Part shown: in pieces, positions 1 through 11,903 of the stretch | Position numbering within the stretch: position 1 is the first letter of the stretch | Layout of the letters: every line of letters begins with the position of its first letter | Assembly: GCA_947044405.1 (NCBI GenBank) | Contig: CAMRHE010000054.1 | Location: 6,215,501 to 6,279,500, forward strand | Direction of reading: 5' to 3' | DNA length: 64,000 nt | Source of the DNA: Leptodactylus fallax | Lineage: Eukaryota > Chordata > Amphibia > Anura > Leptodactylidae | Notes under the pieces: model-generated | What the model was told of the DNA's origin: nothing | Database searches by the model: none | The model's input: only the letters and a program-made list of their open reading frames with translations | Program-made: the position numbers and the translations under genes

Positions 1-711
<711 letters not shown>

Positions 712-1322
712 ATTCTAATGTGGCTGTCCACCACCATCACCTTCATGCCCTCAACTATTAATCTCCCTACTATAATGATAGCAGTTGCAAAATTGCTTAT
801 ACCCAAAAAGTGGCACCAGTTTGATCCTCCATCCATTGGGGCATGGAAGATGAAACTTCATCAGATATGCTACTTTGAGGAAATTATTGGTTGGCAGAAA
901 CAATCTAGAAGCTCCTTTCTTAACACCTGAGCTTACATCCTTAGGTGTGCCTGTTTGATTGCTGAGGGTAATACAATACAATCCTCTTATCCATTTTCCC
1001 TGCCCCACTTTCTGATATACAATACCCCATTGCTGTGACCATGGTATGTTTTACACTCTATACCAAACTGTATAGGATAATTTCTCTCTCTTACCTCCTT
1101 GAATGCCTCAATACTTTGTTGTTGTTGAGCACCGAGACACCTTCCCTCCTCCCCGAGTTGTCATCCACCTTTTAATCTACGTTTCAATTCCACTCCACTT
1201 GCAGTTCACCGCATATATCGTATAATATTTAGATCTTCAATCCCAGCCCTGAAGATTCTGGAACTTGGGACTACTCTTCTTAATTTTATTTTGCTCTAAT
1301 TCATACACTCTCTCCCTCTACC
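712..1322. other. Intronic sequence, no feature seen
   Basis: Between the Tc1 element and the hAT element. No coding pattern, splice-bounded Gly-X-Y stretch or recognisable repeat end was found here. Confidence 0.5.
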
Positions 1323-1412
1323 CCCTTAACCAGGGGCGCACCGCTAATGAGGCGAAGTGAGGCGGCCGCCTCGGGCGGCACTGTCCGGGGGGCGGCATTT
1401 TTACTATTTAAT

Positions 1413-1490
1413 GTAAACCAGCCCAGGACAGGCCGCTTAAAAAAAAAAAAAAAAACAGAGCTGAGCGCGGCCTGTCCTGGGCTGGTTTAC
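1413..1490. repeat. Perfect 24-bp inverted repeat within hAT-1
   Basis: Arms 1413-1436 and 1467-1490 are exact reverse complements (arm begins GTAAACCAGCCCAGG). The 30-nt spacer is largely poly-A. It may be a foldback of the GC-rich subterminal part of the element. Confidence 0.85.
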
Positions 1491-1800
1491 AAGACGTCGC
1501 ATCTCAGCGCAGGCGGCGATACAATGACGTCATCACGCCGCCTACGCTGAGACACAGACGTCGCGGACAAGAAGAGGAGGCGGCAGCGGCTGCATCAAGG
1601 CATCGCAGGTGAGTATAGCTTTTTTTTTATATATATAATTAGGCCGTAACCTGTTGGAGTATCCCCGGCACGTAACGGCCTATTTATTTACCTACCCCGC
1701 GTCTGCTCGTGGCCGCCCCCGCTTCCCCTTCTGCTATGGGCCGCAGAAAGGGAAGTGGATGCCGCTGTGAGCGGCCGCGGGTATCGGTAAGTGAGGCCGC

Positions 1801-1915
1801 GGGCCGCAAATACTACTATTATTATACTCCGGGGTCTGAATAGAATAGTATAATAATCGGAGGCCTAGGGTTGGTGAGGAAACATAAAAACCAGTGTTAC
1901 TCACCTCCTGCGATC
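1801..1915 (-). repeat. Hairpin module, inverted copy
   Basis: Read on the minus strand it runs: GGTGAGTAA, a T-rich stretch with TTTTTATGTTT, GGCCTCCGATTATTATAC, a partly palindromic core and AGACCCCGGAGTATAATAATAG. The same order of blocks occurs at 2039-2112, 14249-14345, 36992-37105 and 57990-58060 in other elements. Confidence 0.65.
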
Positions 1916-2038
1916 CGATGTAACTCCGAGCAGGCTTGAGGCCTCTGGTAACGTCATCAGGTCGCGTCGCCGGCCTGATCACGTGACGTGTGTGCGCAAT
2001 TAAACAGGGCCGAAAGCTGCAAGGAGTGCACCGGTGTC

Positions 2039-2112
2039 CAGGATAGGTAAGTAACTCTGGTTTTTATGTTTGTATTCTCCCCTGGGTCTCCAATCATTAT
2101 ACTCATGGGTCG
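2039..2112 (+). repeat. Hairpin module, direct half copy
   Basis: Runs GGTAAGTAACTCTGG, TTTTTATGTTTG, CTCCCCTGGGTCTCC, CATTATACTC, GGGTC, then goes straight into the minisatellite. Only the left arm of the palindromic core is kept. Confidence 0.6.
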
Positions 2113-2700
2113 GCCACTATGGGGCATAATACCCTGTGCAGGGACCACTGTAGAGCATAATACCCTGTGCAGGGGCCACTCTGGAGCATAATACAAGTGC
2201 AGGGACCACTATAGAGCATAATACCGGGTGCAGGGGTCACTATGGAGCATAATACAAGTGCAGGGGCCACTATGGAGCATAATACCAGTGCAAGGGCCAC
2301 TATGGAGGATAATACCAGTGCAGGGGCCACTATGGAGCATAATACCAGTGCAAGGGCCACTATAGAGCATAATACCAGTGCAGGGGCCACTATGGAGCAT
2401 AATACCGTGTGCTGGGGCCACTGTGGAGCATAATACCATGTGCAGGGGCTAATATGGAGCATAATACCGTGTGCAGGGGCCAATATGGGGCATAAAACTG
2501 TGTGCAGGAGTTGCTGTGGAACATAATACCATGTGCAGTGGCCAATGCGGGGCATAATACCGTGAGCAGGGGCCACTATGGAGCATAATACCGTGTGCAG
2601 GGGCCGCTGAGAGGCATAATACAGTGTGCAGGGGCCGCTGCGGGCCATAACACTGTATAATACTGTGTGCAGGGGCTGCTGTGGAACATTATAGTGTGTG
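2103..2700 (+). repeat. Minisatellite, about 30-bp unit, in hAT-1
   Basis: About 17 tandem units of the type GGGGCCACTATGGAGCATAA followed by TACCAGTGCA. The centre is regular at 30 bp per unit; the flanking units are longer (up to about 37 bp) and carry CCGTGTGC variants. Open reading frames across it on both strands simply repeat the unit and are not genes. Confidence 0.9.
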
Positions 2701-3850
2701 TAAATGGGGCGCTATAAACATGGGCTATGGCACCTGTTTATATTATACGCTGTCTGTTTATAGTGACCGTGTGATGTAATTGTAGCCTTGTCACATACTG
2801 TAGACATGTACAGGACAAGGCTGTAGTTACATTACATGGCCACTATGAGATGAATTACACTATGTAAACAGAGAAGCGGTCACGGCGCTTACACAGGTAC
2901 CATTCAAACAGCTGGTCAGTGGGGGTCCTGGGTTTTTGAACCCCAGTGATTAGTTTATTAATGACCTGGAAAACCTTTTAATTAGTTAACACCTCGGGTA
3001 TTATTAATAAGGGGCACTATTTATACAGGGTACACACGGACATTATTAATATAAAGATGCACTTGGGGGTATTTTTCATTATGGGGGGTTATATCATATA
3101 TTATATAATTGAGGTAGCAGCAGGATGGGGGCTTTGTGTAGGTGAGGACAATGTGGGTTGGATGCCTGGAAAAGTGAGGAGCCAAAGATGTCTGTGTTGC
3201 AAACTTTACAGAGACAAGTCACAGCTGGAAGAAGTGGTCATGACGGTCCAGAGGGAAGAGAAGGGAAATGTGAAGGATTAGTCAGAGATGTCACCTGTAA
3301 GTCACAGAATGTTACTGCACTGTATACACCTAAATGATAGAGGATAAATACCTGATTGATGGGGGTCTGTCTGCTGAGACCCCCACTGAGCCTGAGAATT
3401 GGGTTTTTTTCCCCCACTAGGTGGGAATCCAGCCTGGCTGCAGCCATATATATAGGTGTGTCACCTGGTGGATGGACGAACCCGCGTGGCTCTCATTCAC
3501 TTCAATGGGAGTGCCAAAGATAGCCGAAGTCCAGTACTCAGCTATCTGCGGGGCTCCTATTATAGAGAATGGGGGCCACGTGGGCTCGCCCATCCACCAA
3601 GCAGAAGATGTGTGAAGTTACTTTCATTGTTAATGCCGTGTTGTTGATCTGATACTGAAGTAATACAGGAAGAAGAATTCTTAAAAACTGTTTTATAACT
3701 TTGTGTATTATGTATATTGTGCGACGATAACAGTGTGTTAAACTAGTAGCATGGAAACTTTTTTTTTTTTTTTTTTTTTGGGGGGGGGGGGGCGTCTTTC
3801 TATAGTCCGCCTCAGGCAGCAAAGAGGCTAGGTTCACCACTGCCCTTAAC

Positions 3851-5126
3851 CATTAGGATGTTATTTTACATGGTACCTTGTTCACTCCCAACATATATTA
3901 GTAAATTCACCCACTATTTTTACCGAAAGTCACATGGCATAAAACAATCGCAAATTATGTGTTTTTTAATTTCTTCAAACCACCAATTACTGAAAATTAA
4001 GAAATAAGATGGAGCCATTGTGTCATTAAAAACTTCAGCGTGTCCCACAAAAAGGCAAGTCCTCATATGGCTATGTTGATGGAAAAACAAAAAAGTTATG
4101 GTTCCTTAGCAACACAAAATGATTTTTTTCCCCAGAATACATGCTGCTGTCAAAGTAGTTTAACATACCAACTTGTAAATTTAATGTCATTCATGATACA
4201 TACTTAGCATAGAAAATGTTGAGTTTTTTTAACCCACAAAAAATAAATCAAAGCTATTCAATACATTAAAGGAAAAATAAAAAGTTGTGCCTGTTATTAT
4301 GGAGCCCTGACAAAATAAGAATGAAAAAAGAAGGGAAAAAAGACAAGGCTCAAAATATGCAGCTTTTGACGTTGATGACCTATCCTTAGGATAGATCATT
4401 AATATCAAATGGGTGATGGTCCAACTCCCGGGACCCCCACTGATAAGCAATCGGGTAAGCATTGTGGCCTCTTCACAAATGCTGAGCACAGTGATGTACA
4501 TTGGAAAGGTTTTTGATAGCATGCCACAATATTGTATACCATGTCACAATATTGAATAATATTAAAGAAAAATTTTTTTGCATTTTAAACCATTTATGTA
4601 CATATGCTTCTAACCTTAAAGGGGTATTCCTATCTCAAGGATCCTATCTATACTGCTAGCTTACGTAAATTGAAGAGTTTTCAAAATAGATTGCTTTAGT
4701 AATGCTGCTTTGTTTGCCTGCTATGTGAAATTATTCCCCCCATTGTTTACATATTGTTTCCATGGAGCTGGATCTGTTTGATAAGATAGGACAAATTACT
4801 TCAGTCACTGCTCTCTGGGATGGGGGGCTGACTGTTATCTCTCTATGTAAATACAAAGATAACACTGATTTCTCTCCTGCAGCATGTAAGTTTGTTCTCT
4901 TTAAACTTTTGTAATGTAATATACATTTACTGTGCATATAATTTGATCTGCATTCTAGTAATCATAATAAATAATCTCTCATAGTAAAAGCAAAGTCTAT
5001 ATTGTGACACATCATAGTGTCTTGTTCAGCAAGATGGGGAAGCAGCTTTGACTGATGAAGAATACAGGAAGTGAGAAGAAGAGACAGCAGGCAAAGCTGC
5101 TGAAACAGGGAGATGAGAAAACCCCC
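3851..5126. other. Intronic sequence with two dispersed repeat fragments
   Basis: No gene. At about 4370-4510 there is a short repeat with a near-palindrome (GACCTATCCTTAGGATAG) followed by GGGACCCCCACTGAT; related pieces occur near 2920-2960, 23000-23085 and 37553-37620. At about 4618-4745 there is another repeat beginning AAAGGGGTATTCCTATCTCA. Function unknown; both look like non-autonomous transposon pieces. Confidence 0.45.
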
Positions 5127-5130
5127 TTAA

Positions 5131-5464
5131 GGCTAAGGCCCCACAAAGCAGCCTGCAGCAAAAAAGCGCTGCGGGAAAAACCGCAGTAGCAAAGCATTGC
5201 GGTTCTTCCCGCAGCACTTCGCACAGAAAGTTCGCAGAGGTTTCCTCTATGGGCAAACTGCTTCAATTATACATATAGGAAAACTGCCAGCGTTTCCGTA
5301 AGTATAATTGACATGCTGCGATTTCCAAGCGCAGCGTGTCCGCTGTGCGTATTTTACCGCAAAGTGGGGATGGGATTCGCTGTGACTGTAAAATACCGCA
5401 TTTTTTTCTGCAGTGTTTCCGCTGTGCGCAAACTGTGGCATTTATGCCACGTGGAGCCCCAGCC
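5131..5464. mobile_element. MITE flanked by TTAA
   Basis: Ends are inverted: GGCTAAGGCCCCAC on the left and, reversed, GGCTGGGGCTCCAC on the right. TTAA stands directly outside both ends (5127-5130 and 5465-5468). A TTAA duplication is typical of the piggyBac and Kolobok groups. The interior is built from GCAGCGTTTTCCGC-type blocks in both orientations. Related pieces lie at 6001-6046, 6092-6212, 6217-10399 and 30650-30868. Confidence 0.65.
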
Positions 5465-5468
5465 TTAA

Positions 5469-5811
5469 GATCTTTTTTAATGATGTTAATTGCCAAGTAA
5501 AATTTTTACAAGCTTAGATCAAATCAGAACATCACCTTTTTGTACATTTAAATTAATGGATAATGCAGTGACATACTATAGATACTACAAGTTCTGTTGT
5601 ATCAGTATGGTATCTCAGTATGGCTCTGCACTCTTCTGTAATGCAAGATATGGCATAAGATGGAATATTCCACATTTTTTTCCACCTGATTTCATATGAA
5701 GCATAATATGACCATGTGAATGAAATGAAACCAAGCAGATGTTCCTCAAATAACTGAAAATAATCATTTATAACAGTAAATTATAAAAGTGCATTACAAA
5801 ATAATATTTAC
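5469..5811. other. Intronic sequence, nothing recognised
   Basis: AT-rich sequence between the TTAA MITE and the most downstream collagen exon in the window. No other exon or repeat end was found. Confidence 0.4.
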
Positions 5812-5866
5812 CTTTTTTTCCATCTACTCCACCATTCCCCTTTTCTCCTTTTTGTCCTCTCTCACC
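5812..5866 (-). CDS. Collagen Gly-X-Y exon (most 3' in window)
   Basis: On the minus strand an acceptor (TTAACTTAG) leads into GGT GAG AGA GGA CAA AAA GGA..., which reads GERGQKGEKGNGGVDGKK: six uninterrupted Gly-X-Y triplets. It starts in phase 0, like all the other collagen exons here. The donor is AAAG|GTAAAT. By that donor the exon is 55 nt, one base more than the 54 nt of its neighbours; the extra base lies in a run of A at its 3' end, where AAA AAG|GT would be expected. This is either a real phase change, a 1-base insertion or a sequencing error. The exon follows the one at 10554-10607 in frame and would form part of a secreted triple helix. Confidence 0.8.
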
Positions 5867-6000
5867 CTAAGTTAATACATGAGATTTAAAACAGTTGAAA
5901 AGAAATTAAACATTTCTGGTATTATTCTAACTAAAGTATTTTATCCCCTACCAGAATTGACTCCATTAAACAGAGTGTAAACACTATTTCTAAACTTTTT

Positions 6001-6212
6001 TTCCCGCAGCGTTTTTAGATGTTTTCCGCAATGTGGGGCCTTAGCTTTACAGAGTCTGCCAATTTTCTGCAATATGTAAGGAAAAAGTTTTAGGCTAAGG
6101 CCCCACGTTGTAGAACATAGCTAAAAAACACAGCGGAAACGCCTCACGTTTTTTCCCACAGCATTTTTTATTGCATTTTTGCTGCGTTTTCTCTGTGGTT
6201 TTTCTTACCTTA
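6001..6212. repeat. Fragments of the GGCTAAGGCCCCAC MITE family
   Basis: The right end of one copy (CCGCAATGTGGGGCCTTAGC, 6027-6046) is followed by the left end of another (TAGGCTAAGGCCCCACGTTG, 6091-6110) with GCGGAAAC- and GCTGCGTTTT-type interior blocks. They sit directly before a further copy that begins at 6217. Confidence 0.55.
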
Positions 6213-6619
6213 TTAAGGCTAAGGCCCCATGTTCCGGAAAAGCTGCTTTTTTTTTGTTGCATATTTTGCTGCGTTTTTTTTTCTCATTAAAAATTTTTAG
6301 TTGTTTTTCCAATAAAGAAAACTACATACGGAGTCATGAACTGGATAGAACATTGGTGGTGGGAGGGAGGAATGGATGAGGAGAGGGCTGGAGGGGAGAT
6401 AATATCTGGGTAGAGGAGGAAAGGATAAAGGGGAGGGTAGGTAACATTTGGCTCTGTGGCAGCAGAGTTGCAAAAATAGAACGAACAACTAAAATCATGT
6501 CGGTTCCCAACGGTAAGGGGTGTTGGGTAGAGAACTGAAGATATAGAACAATGGGAGGGGTGAGGATGTGCATTAAGTAGTAGAGGGGAGGGTTAAAGAA
6601 GTGTAATGGGAAAAGGACA

Positions 6620-9600
6620 GCCTAGGATAAGGGAGTAGAGAAGAGTGGCTGAAAGTCAGCTGAGAAATAAAAGGTATTCACTAGTAGCCACACTTTCTGA
6701 TGTGAGCTGTCATCATGTTTGAGTTCAGCCAACAGATCCTCCATGCGACAGATTTGCAAAACCCCTTGCATCCAAGATGCCATAGAAGGGGTTGATGTAT
6801 GCACAGCCTAGGTTTGACAGATCTAGCCACCACCAGCAAGAAACCAATCAACTTACGCATATGTTTTTGAATGTTAAGAGGAAAGATGGAAAGGAGGGGC
6901 GAGACCGGATCATCTTCCAGCTCACCTCCAGTGACCGTCTTAATAAGGTTGCAGACCCCAGTCCAGAAGGTGCGGAAGAGTGGGCATTTTCATCTCCAGC
7001 ATCGATCCGAGGATGCTGGGAAGATCTCATGTAGTACAGAGGGGACTCTGTACCAACGAGAGAGGATTTTGTAATTGGTTTCTTGAGCTTTGCATGAAAA
7101 TTTGTGTCAGGATTTGAAGGCAGAGTGCCACACATCAGGAGGGAAGGAGACCCCCAGTTCCCTCTTCCACCAGTAGTATATACCGGTAATTGATCTCCTA
7201 GGGCATATAGAAACAAATTATAAATGAGGGGTATGGGATGTAGCAGCATTGAGGTGGAAGTACAGAGGTGTTCGATTGACAGGAGAGATCTATGGAGGTT
7301 GTGGGTTGACCGTATAGACTTGTATAGGTAATGCAGTTGCACATATTGCCAATGGGAGCCAGGTTCTCTGGCTTCAGGGGATACTAGTGCAGAGTAGGGA
7401 AGGAGGGAGAGTGAGGATAGGACCTGAAGAAATCGGAGTGGCGCATGGTTATAGGATTAACAGAAAGGGAGAGCAGCCGGGAAGTCTGGGTTGCCCGAGA
7501 TAGGAGTCAGTGGGCCATCATTCGTGAACAGGCGAGTGATAACACGATATGTTTTGCAGGTGCTGAGAATGTGGTGAGCCACGTACGGAAGATCTAGAGT
7601 GGCCCTATCCGACCAGTGGCGTTTATGTAGCCATAGGGGAGCCGTGAGAGGGTGATGGCTCAAAGTCCCCTCCAGAGTTTTGAGTGAGTGGAGTGGTGCC
7701 AGTCAAGTATATATGTAGCAACCACAGCCAGGTAGTAGTGCAGGAAAGGTTTTTTGAACTGTAATGAAAAAATCTTTAGGGAGTGCAGTCGGAATTGTTT
7801 GGAATAGTTTACCTAGGGAGGACATTCATTTTAAGCAAGTTTATGCGCCCGAGCCACGAAAAACCTTTTGTGTCCCTGCGGTGAGATCAGCTTTAAGAGT
7901 GCGGAGGATGAGAAGGAAGTTCAGGGAATAAGTATCTGATAGTGAGCTTTGGAGATGTACACCCCGATATTTAATGGCTTTTGGTGACCAAGTGAATGGG
8001 AAGGCGGAGCGGAGTGAGCAGGCAAGGAGATATTAAGAGCAGTGCTTTTTAATCTTAGAGTTACTAAAAAAAACTATAGGTGGAGATTTCATGGAGGGAG
8101 GGAAGCATAGTCAGTCTGCGTCTGCGAATGCCGAGATTTTAAGGTGCATAGCAACTGCTTGTAAGCCTTGGATATCAGATTGCGCCTGATGACCACTAGC
8201 AAATGCTCCATGACAAGGGCGTAGTGGAGTGGAGAGAGGGGGCAGCCTTGGCAGGTACCATTGTGAATGGTGATGGGGGGAGAAAGAGTCCCGTTGACTC
8301 AAATTTAGGGTTGAGGGGAGGAGTATAGGGCGCAAATAGGAGAGAGCATAACGAGTCCCAGGCCTAGTTGGGTCAAAGTAGTCTCAAGGAATCTCCATTA
8401 AACCTTATCAAATGCCATCTCTGCGTCCAATGAGAGTAGCATCATGGGAATCTGTGTGCATTGAAATTGATAGCAAAGAAGGCCTTCAGGGTGTTGTTTC
8501 TGTCTGTGGTATGAAGCCCACTTGGTTGAAGTGAATCCAATACCACATGTGGCAACTGAGTCTGTTGGCTATTAGTTTAGCGTATATCTTCATGTCCGTG
8601 TTGATAAGGGAAATGGGCCAGTAGATGGAGCATATTAACCCCTTTCCGACATCCGCCGTAATAGTATGGCGGAAGTCGGGTATTTAAATATGGTGGCCAC
8701 TCGGGAGCTGAGTGACTGCCATAGCTGCTGGGTTTCTGCTGTATTATACAGCAGACAACCGGTGCTAATGCCCGCAATCAGTGCCTGCACTGATCGTGGG
8801 CATTAAACCCCCTGACACCTCGATCAAAGTTAACCGAGGCACCAATTTGCCAGCGGCGCCTGTGCGCTGCCATTTTTCCGGGGATCACCGGCACCCAGAG
8901 AACCGTTACTATGACAGCCGTGAGCCTTTTGAAGTGTCGTTATTTTGCAATGTATTAGCATTGTAATGCATTGCATTAGTGATCAGACCCCCTGGGGTTC
9001 AAGACCCCCTAGGGGGTCTAATACATGCAAAAAAAAAAAAAAAAGTAAAAAATATAAAAAATTCAAATACTGTGAAACACATATACATTGGGTATCCCTT
9101 TGTCCAAAAACGCCCGGTCTACAAACCTATAAAAATATTTATCCCATACGATAAACGCCGTAGTGGGAAAAAAAAAATCAAAAGTGCCAAACCGCCGTTT
9201 TTTCACTGCTTCACATCTGATAAAAAAATGTAATAAAAAGTGATCAAAGGAATAGCAATTTCCCAAAATGGTATAGCTAAAAAGTACACCTGGCCCCGCA
9301 AAAATGCATCCCCGTACAGAGAAATATAAAAAAAGTTACGAGCATTAGAATATGACGACCTTTAGAAAAAAAAAAATTTTTGCACAGTTTTCGATTTTTG
9401 TTAAGGGGTTAAAACATAAATAAAACCATATAAATTTGGTATCCCCCAGAATCATACTGAAACATAGAATACAGATGACATGTCATTTTGGCTGCAGAAA
9501 AACACTGTAAAAACGAAGCCCATAAGAAAGTTGCACAAATGCACTTTTTCTTCAAATCCACCCCATTCTGAATTTTTTTCCAGCTTCCCAGTGCATTGTA

Positions 9601-10118
9601 CAGAATAATAAATGGTAGCATCATGAAGAAAAATTTGTCCCACAAACATTAATACCATTAAGAACGGAAAAATAAAAAAGTTATGGGGTTTGGAGGGGGG
9701 GGGGGGGAGGTGAAAATCAAAAACAAAAATCAAAAAAATTCCACCGGCGGGAAGGGATTAAGGGATTCTTGCCCTCTTTTGGAAGAAAACAGTGATATGT
9801 GCTTGGAGGAAGGAGGGCTGAAAAAGCGGGTGAGACCGCGTTTAAGATTTTCAAAAGGTGGGAAGAAATTTCGGATAGAACTCGTGGAAGGCTGCAGCTA
9901 TGTCAGAGGTAAGATGTGAGGTCATATGCTGGAAAATTGTTTGATTGACATGACATGAGAGGCAGAGTGTTGCTCCCTAACAGCTCGGACGAGGAGATGG
10001 CCAGCCTTATTGCCCCATTCATAGAATGAGCATTGGCCCAGTTGGCAAAGTCTCTGTTGCCGTTGATTAGGGACTTAATCTCATGACACGTAGCCATCAG
10101 AGCAGAGAGCGTGGAGCA
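6620..10118 (-). pseudogene. Degraded L1-type ORF2 (linker, RT, C-terminal region)
   Basis: Recognisable pieces on the minus strand are: FYEWGNKAGHLLVRAV-type linker (about 10040-9960, frames shifted); LSLDAE.AFD-type RT motif A near 8440-8400; ISAFADAD at about 8135-8112, where the usual FADD catalytic motif is disturbed and followed by a stop; and a C-terminal block with YALGDQLPVY and W.RVPS (7342-6848). The same family appears on the plus strand at 43426-46435 and on the minus strand at 16241-18765. It would have encoded an endonuclease and reverse transcriptase for retrotransposition; it cannot do so now. Confidence 0.75.
8639..9757. mobile_element. TTAA-flanked non-autonomous DNA transposon inside L1
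   Basis: Ends are CCCCTTTCCGACATCC on the left and, reversed, TCCCTTCCCGCCGG on the right, with TTAA at 8635-8638 and 9758-9761. The L1 coding signal stops at one TTAA and resumes at the other, so the insertion is clear. The interior has no coding capacity and contains poly-A and poly-G runs near 9030-9044 and 9696-9708. A partial copy of its right end lies at 10119-10288, and a more distant relative at 60301-61396. Confidence 0.75.
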
Positions 10119-10288
10119 TTCCCAGTACATTCTACAGAATAAAAAATGGAACCATTATGAAGAACAATTTGTCCCGCAAACATTAAGCTGTCATATGGCT
10201 CTGTGAATCGAAAAGTTAAAAAGTTATGGAGTTTAGAATGTGGGGAGTCAAAAACGAAAATAGAAAAATGTCACTGGCGGGAATCAGG
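10119..10288. repeat. Right-end fragment of the 8639-9757 TTAA element family
   Basis: Begins TTCCCAGTACATTCTACAGA and matches 9585-9757 block for block (AATGG..CAT.ATGAAGAA, TTTGTCCC.CAAACATTAA, GGCGGGAA). It ends before TTAA at 10289-10292. The left part is missing where the L1 signal begins. Confidence 0.65.
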
Positions 10289-10553
10289 TTAATAGGGGAA
10301 GGAAAAATGCAGAGAAAAATGCAGCAAAACCTTGAAGATAAAGGATGCATGTTTTTAGTAGCTTTTTTTTAGTGGTGTTTCGCTATGCGGGCCTTAGCCT
10401 TAGTTTATCTTCTCCTAAGTTAAGCAGAGTAGAACTTTAAAAAACTGTTGAATGAAGCCACAGACTTGAAAGGACATAAGAACATGCTAGTAGATTATGG
10501 GCTCCAAAACTGGTGACAGTTTTCCTTTAACAAGAAAACGCGTATGTTGTAAC

Positions 10554-10607
10554 CTTTAAACCTGGCTGTCCATGCTGTCCTGAAAAACCAGGAATTCCAC
10601 GTTCACC
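10554..10607 (-). CDS. Collagen Gly-X-Y exon, 54 nt
   Basis: On the minus strand the acceptor TTTCTTTTTATAG is followed by exactly 18 codons reading GERGIPGFSGQHGQPGLK, then the donor AAG|GTTACA. The exon is phase 0 to phase 0 and starts with glycine, the ancestral 54-nt arrangement of collagen helix exons. It joins in frame to the exon at 11904-11957 upstream and 5812-5866 downstream. The donor is weaker than consensus (GTTACA) but sits exactly at the expected boundary. Confidence 0.88.
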
Positions 10608-11903
10608 CTATAAAAAGAAAAAAGCGATTCATTAATAATATACAGTACAATTTGTAAAATGAAATCGACTGTAAGGCTCCATTTGCATGACTGTGTGCTT
10701 TGTATGTGTGCTATCCATGTATTTAATGGCTTGCACACTGATCCATTCTTTTCTTATGGCCCCACACACTCAACTGTGTATTATCATGTGTGTATTATTA
10801 TGTATATGGAAGCCATGAGCCCAAAGGCAAACTCAGGATAGGTCCTATTCCTGTCTGTTTTGCAGTCTGGGCTCATTAATTGAAATATATGGATCTTTGG
10901 AGGGCACCCATATGTCATTATACCATTTTCTTATGAACCCGTGCATGCACACATTCATGTGCAGTTAGTCTAAGTACTATGGTTTAGGTATATAGGACTT
11001 ATATTGTTTATACCACATATTGGACATCCAATATGAGCACATAATCCTAGAGTGTATTTAGAGGCAACCTGTGGCATCATACAGAAAACTGATCAGGCAA
11101 ACTGGATCACTAGCACTGACTTGTAAAGGTGACAGCAGCGATCTGCCATTAATTCTCTGAGTGAGAAAAGTTTACATCCTGATGAAATCTCTGCATGTAT
11201 ATGTTTGGTCAGTTTGGCTGATATAGTAAAAATCACCAATTGTATACTATTGAATATTAACAAAACTGTTGCTCAGCTAGTTCGAAACAGTTTACCCTAG
11301 CCATGTTAGTAGATGCATGAAATGTAATGCTTTGGCTATGTGCTATGTTGGAATATTATGTAATGACATTGCATCTTTCACATTTCTTGCATAGGTTGCC
11401 TAAAGGGGACACTTTCCACAATTCTTTGCATTGCCACATAAGAAACCTAGTTGGAGGTCTAGAATAGTATATCTTTTGCTGGGGAAGCATTTCTTTTTTC
11501 ACCTGCTGGTATTCATCCCCATATGTTGTAATAGACTACATCTGGATCATTATTTAGTTCTGGCAGCAGAGAGATGTGAAAGATGGAGTATAAAATGTTC
11601 TTGATTTAGGGAAAACACTTGAGGATACACAAATTTGTTTTACAAGTAATGTACTGGAAAAAAAGTTGCTTTTTCCAGACGAGGAGAATACTCTGACAAT
11701 ATAACTTTATTTAAATTTGTCTTGTCTAAAATAATGTGAAAAATTCTGAATTTGATTACTTGACAAACTTGTGTTAGGATCCCGATGAAGGGGACATATA
11801 GAGTAGCTGACAGACGGTGTGTTGATAGTAGGTGAATGGCGACATACTGTATTGTACTTCTGAAAAGAAAAGCATATTTTACTATTTAAGAGAAATACTA
11901 AAC
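10608..11903. other. Collagen intron, no feature seen
   Basis: About 1.3 kb with no coding pattern and no transposon end that could be identified. It is one of the few introns here without an obvious element. Confidence 0.5.

Larger units (their letters stand above)
1331..3842. mobile_element. Non-autonomous hAT transposon (hAT-1), 2.5 kb, with target duplication
   Basis: The ends are inverted: CAGGGGCGCACC on the left, and on the right the reverse complement reads CAGTGGTGAACC (9 of 12 match). The element is flanked by an exact 8-bp duplication, CCCTTAAC (1323-1330 and 3843-3850). An 8-bp duplication with CAG..-type ends is the signature of the hAT superfamily. No transposase is encoded. 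The interior holds a GC-rich left part, a 24-bp inverted repeat (1413-1490), two copies of a hairpin module in opposite orientation (1801-1915, 2039-2112), a tandem minisatellite (2103-2700) and long homopolymers near 3760-3792. It would have needed a transposase from another copy. Confidence 0.85.
6290..10118 (-). mobile_element. Tx1/L1-type LINE, 5'-truncated, with nested insertion
   Basis: The minus strand encodes scattered parts of an L1-type ORF2 in the correct order from right to left: linker (10118-9762), reverse transcriptase (8634-8050) and the C-terminal region (7690-6620). A 1.1-kb TTAA element (8639-9757) interrupts it. The 3' end near 6290-6300 runs into A-rich sequence on the minus strand, as expected for a LINE tail. 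The 5' end is lost. Many stops and frameshifts show it is an old copy. Confidence 0.8.
6217..10399. mobile_element. MITE of the same family, split by an L1 insertion
   Basis: The left end GGCTAAGGCCCCATG (6217, after TTAA 6213-6216) runs through GCTGCGTTTTTTTTTCTC to about 6290. The matching right half resumes at about 10300 with GCAGCAAAACC and ends GCGGGCCTTAGCC at 10399, followed by TTAG in place of TTAA. The roughly 4 kb between the halves is an L1 and pieces of TTAA elements. The join is inferred from the order of the family blocks, not from a sequence alignment. Confidence 0.55.

Noticed and set aside
2103..2648. 181-codon open frame on the minus strand (and plus-strand frames at 2242-2433)
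   Set aside because: It is a translation of the 30-bp minisatellite; the unit length is a multiple of three, so frames stay open without selection.
2103..2700. Regular repeats reminiscent of a CRISPR array (also 24176-24590, 58075-58235)
   Set aside because: There are no unique spacers: the units are contiguous and similar over their whole length, there is no cas gene, and the DNA is vertebrate.
7457..7663. 68-codon minus-strand frame as a separate gene
   Set aside because: It lies inside the degraded L1 ORF2 and has the style of its C-terminal region.
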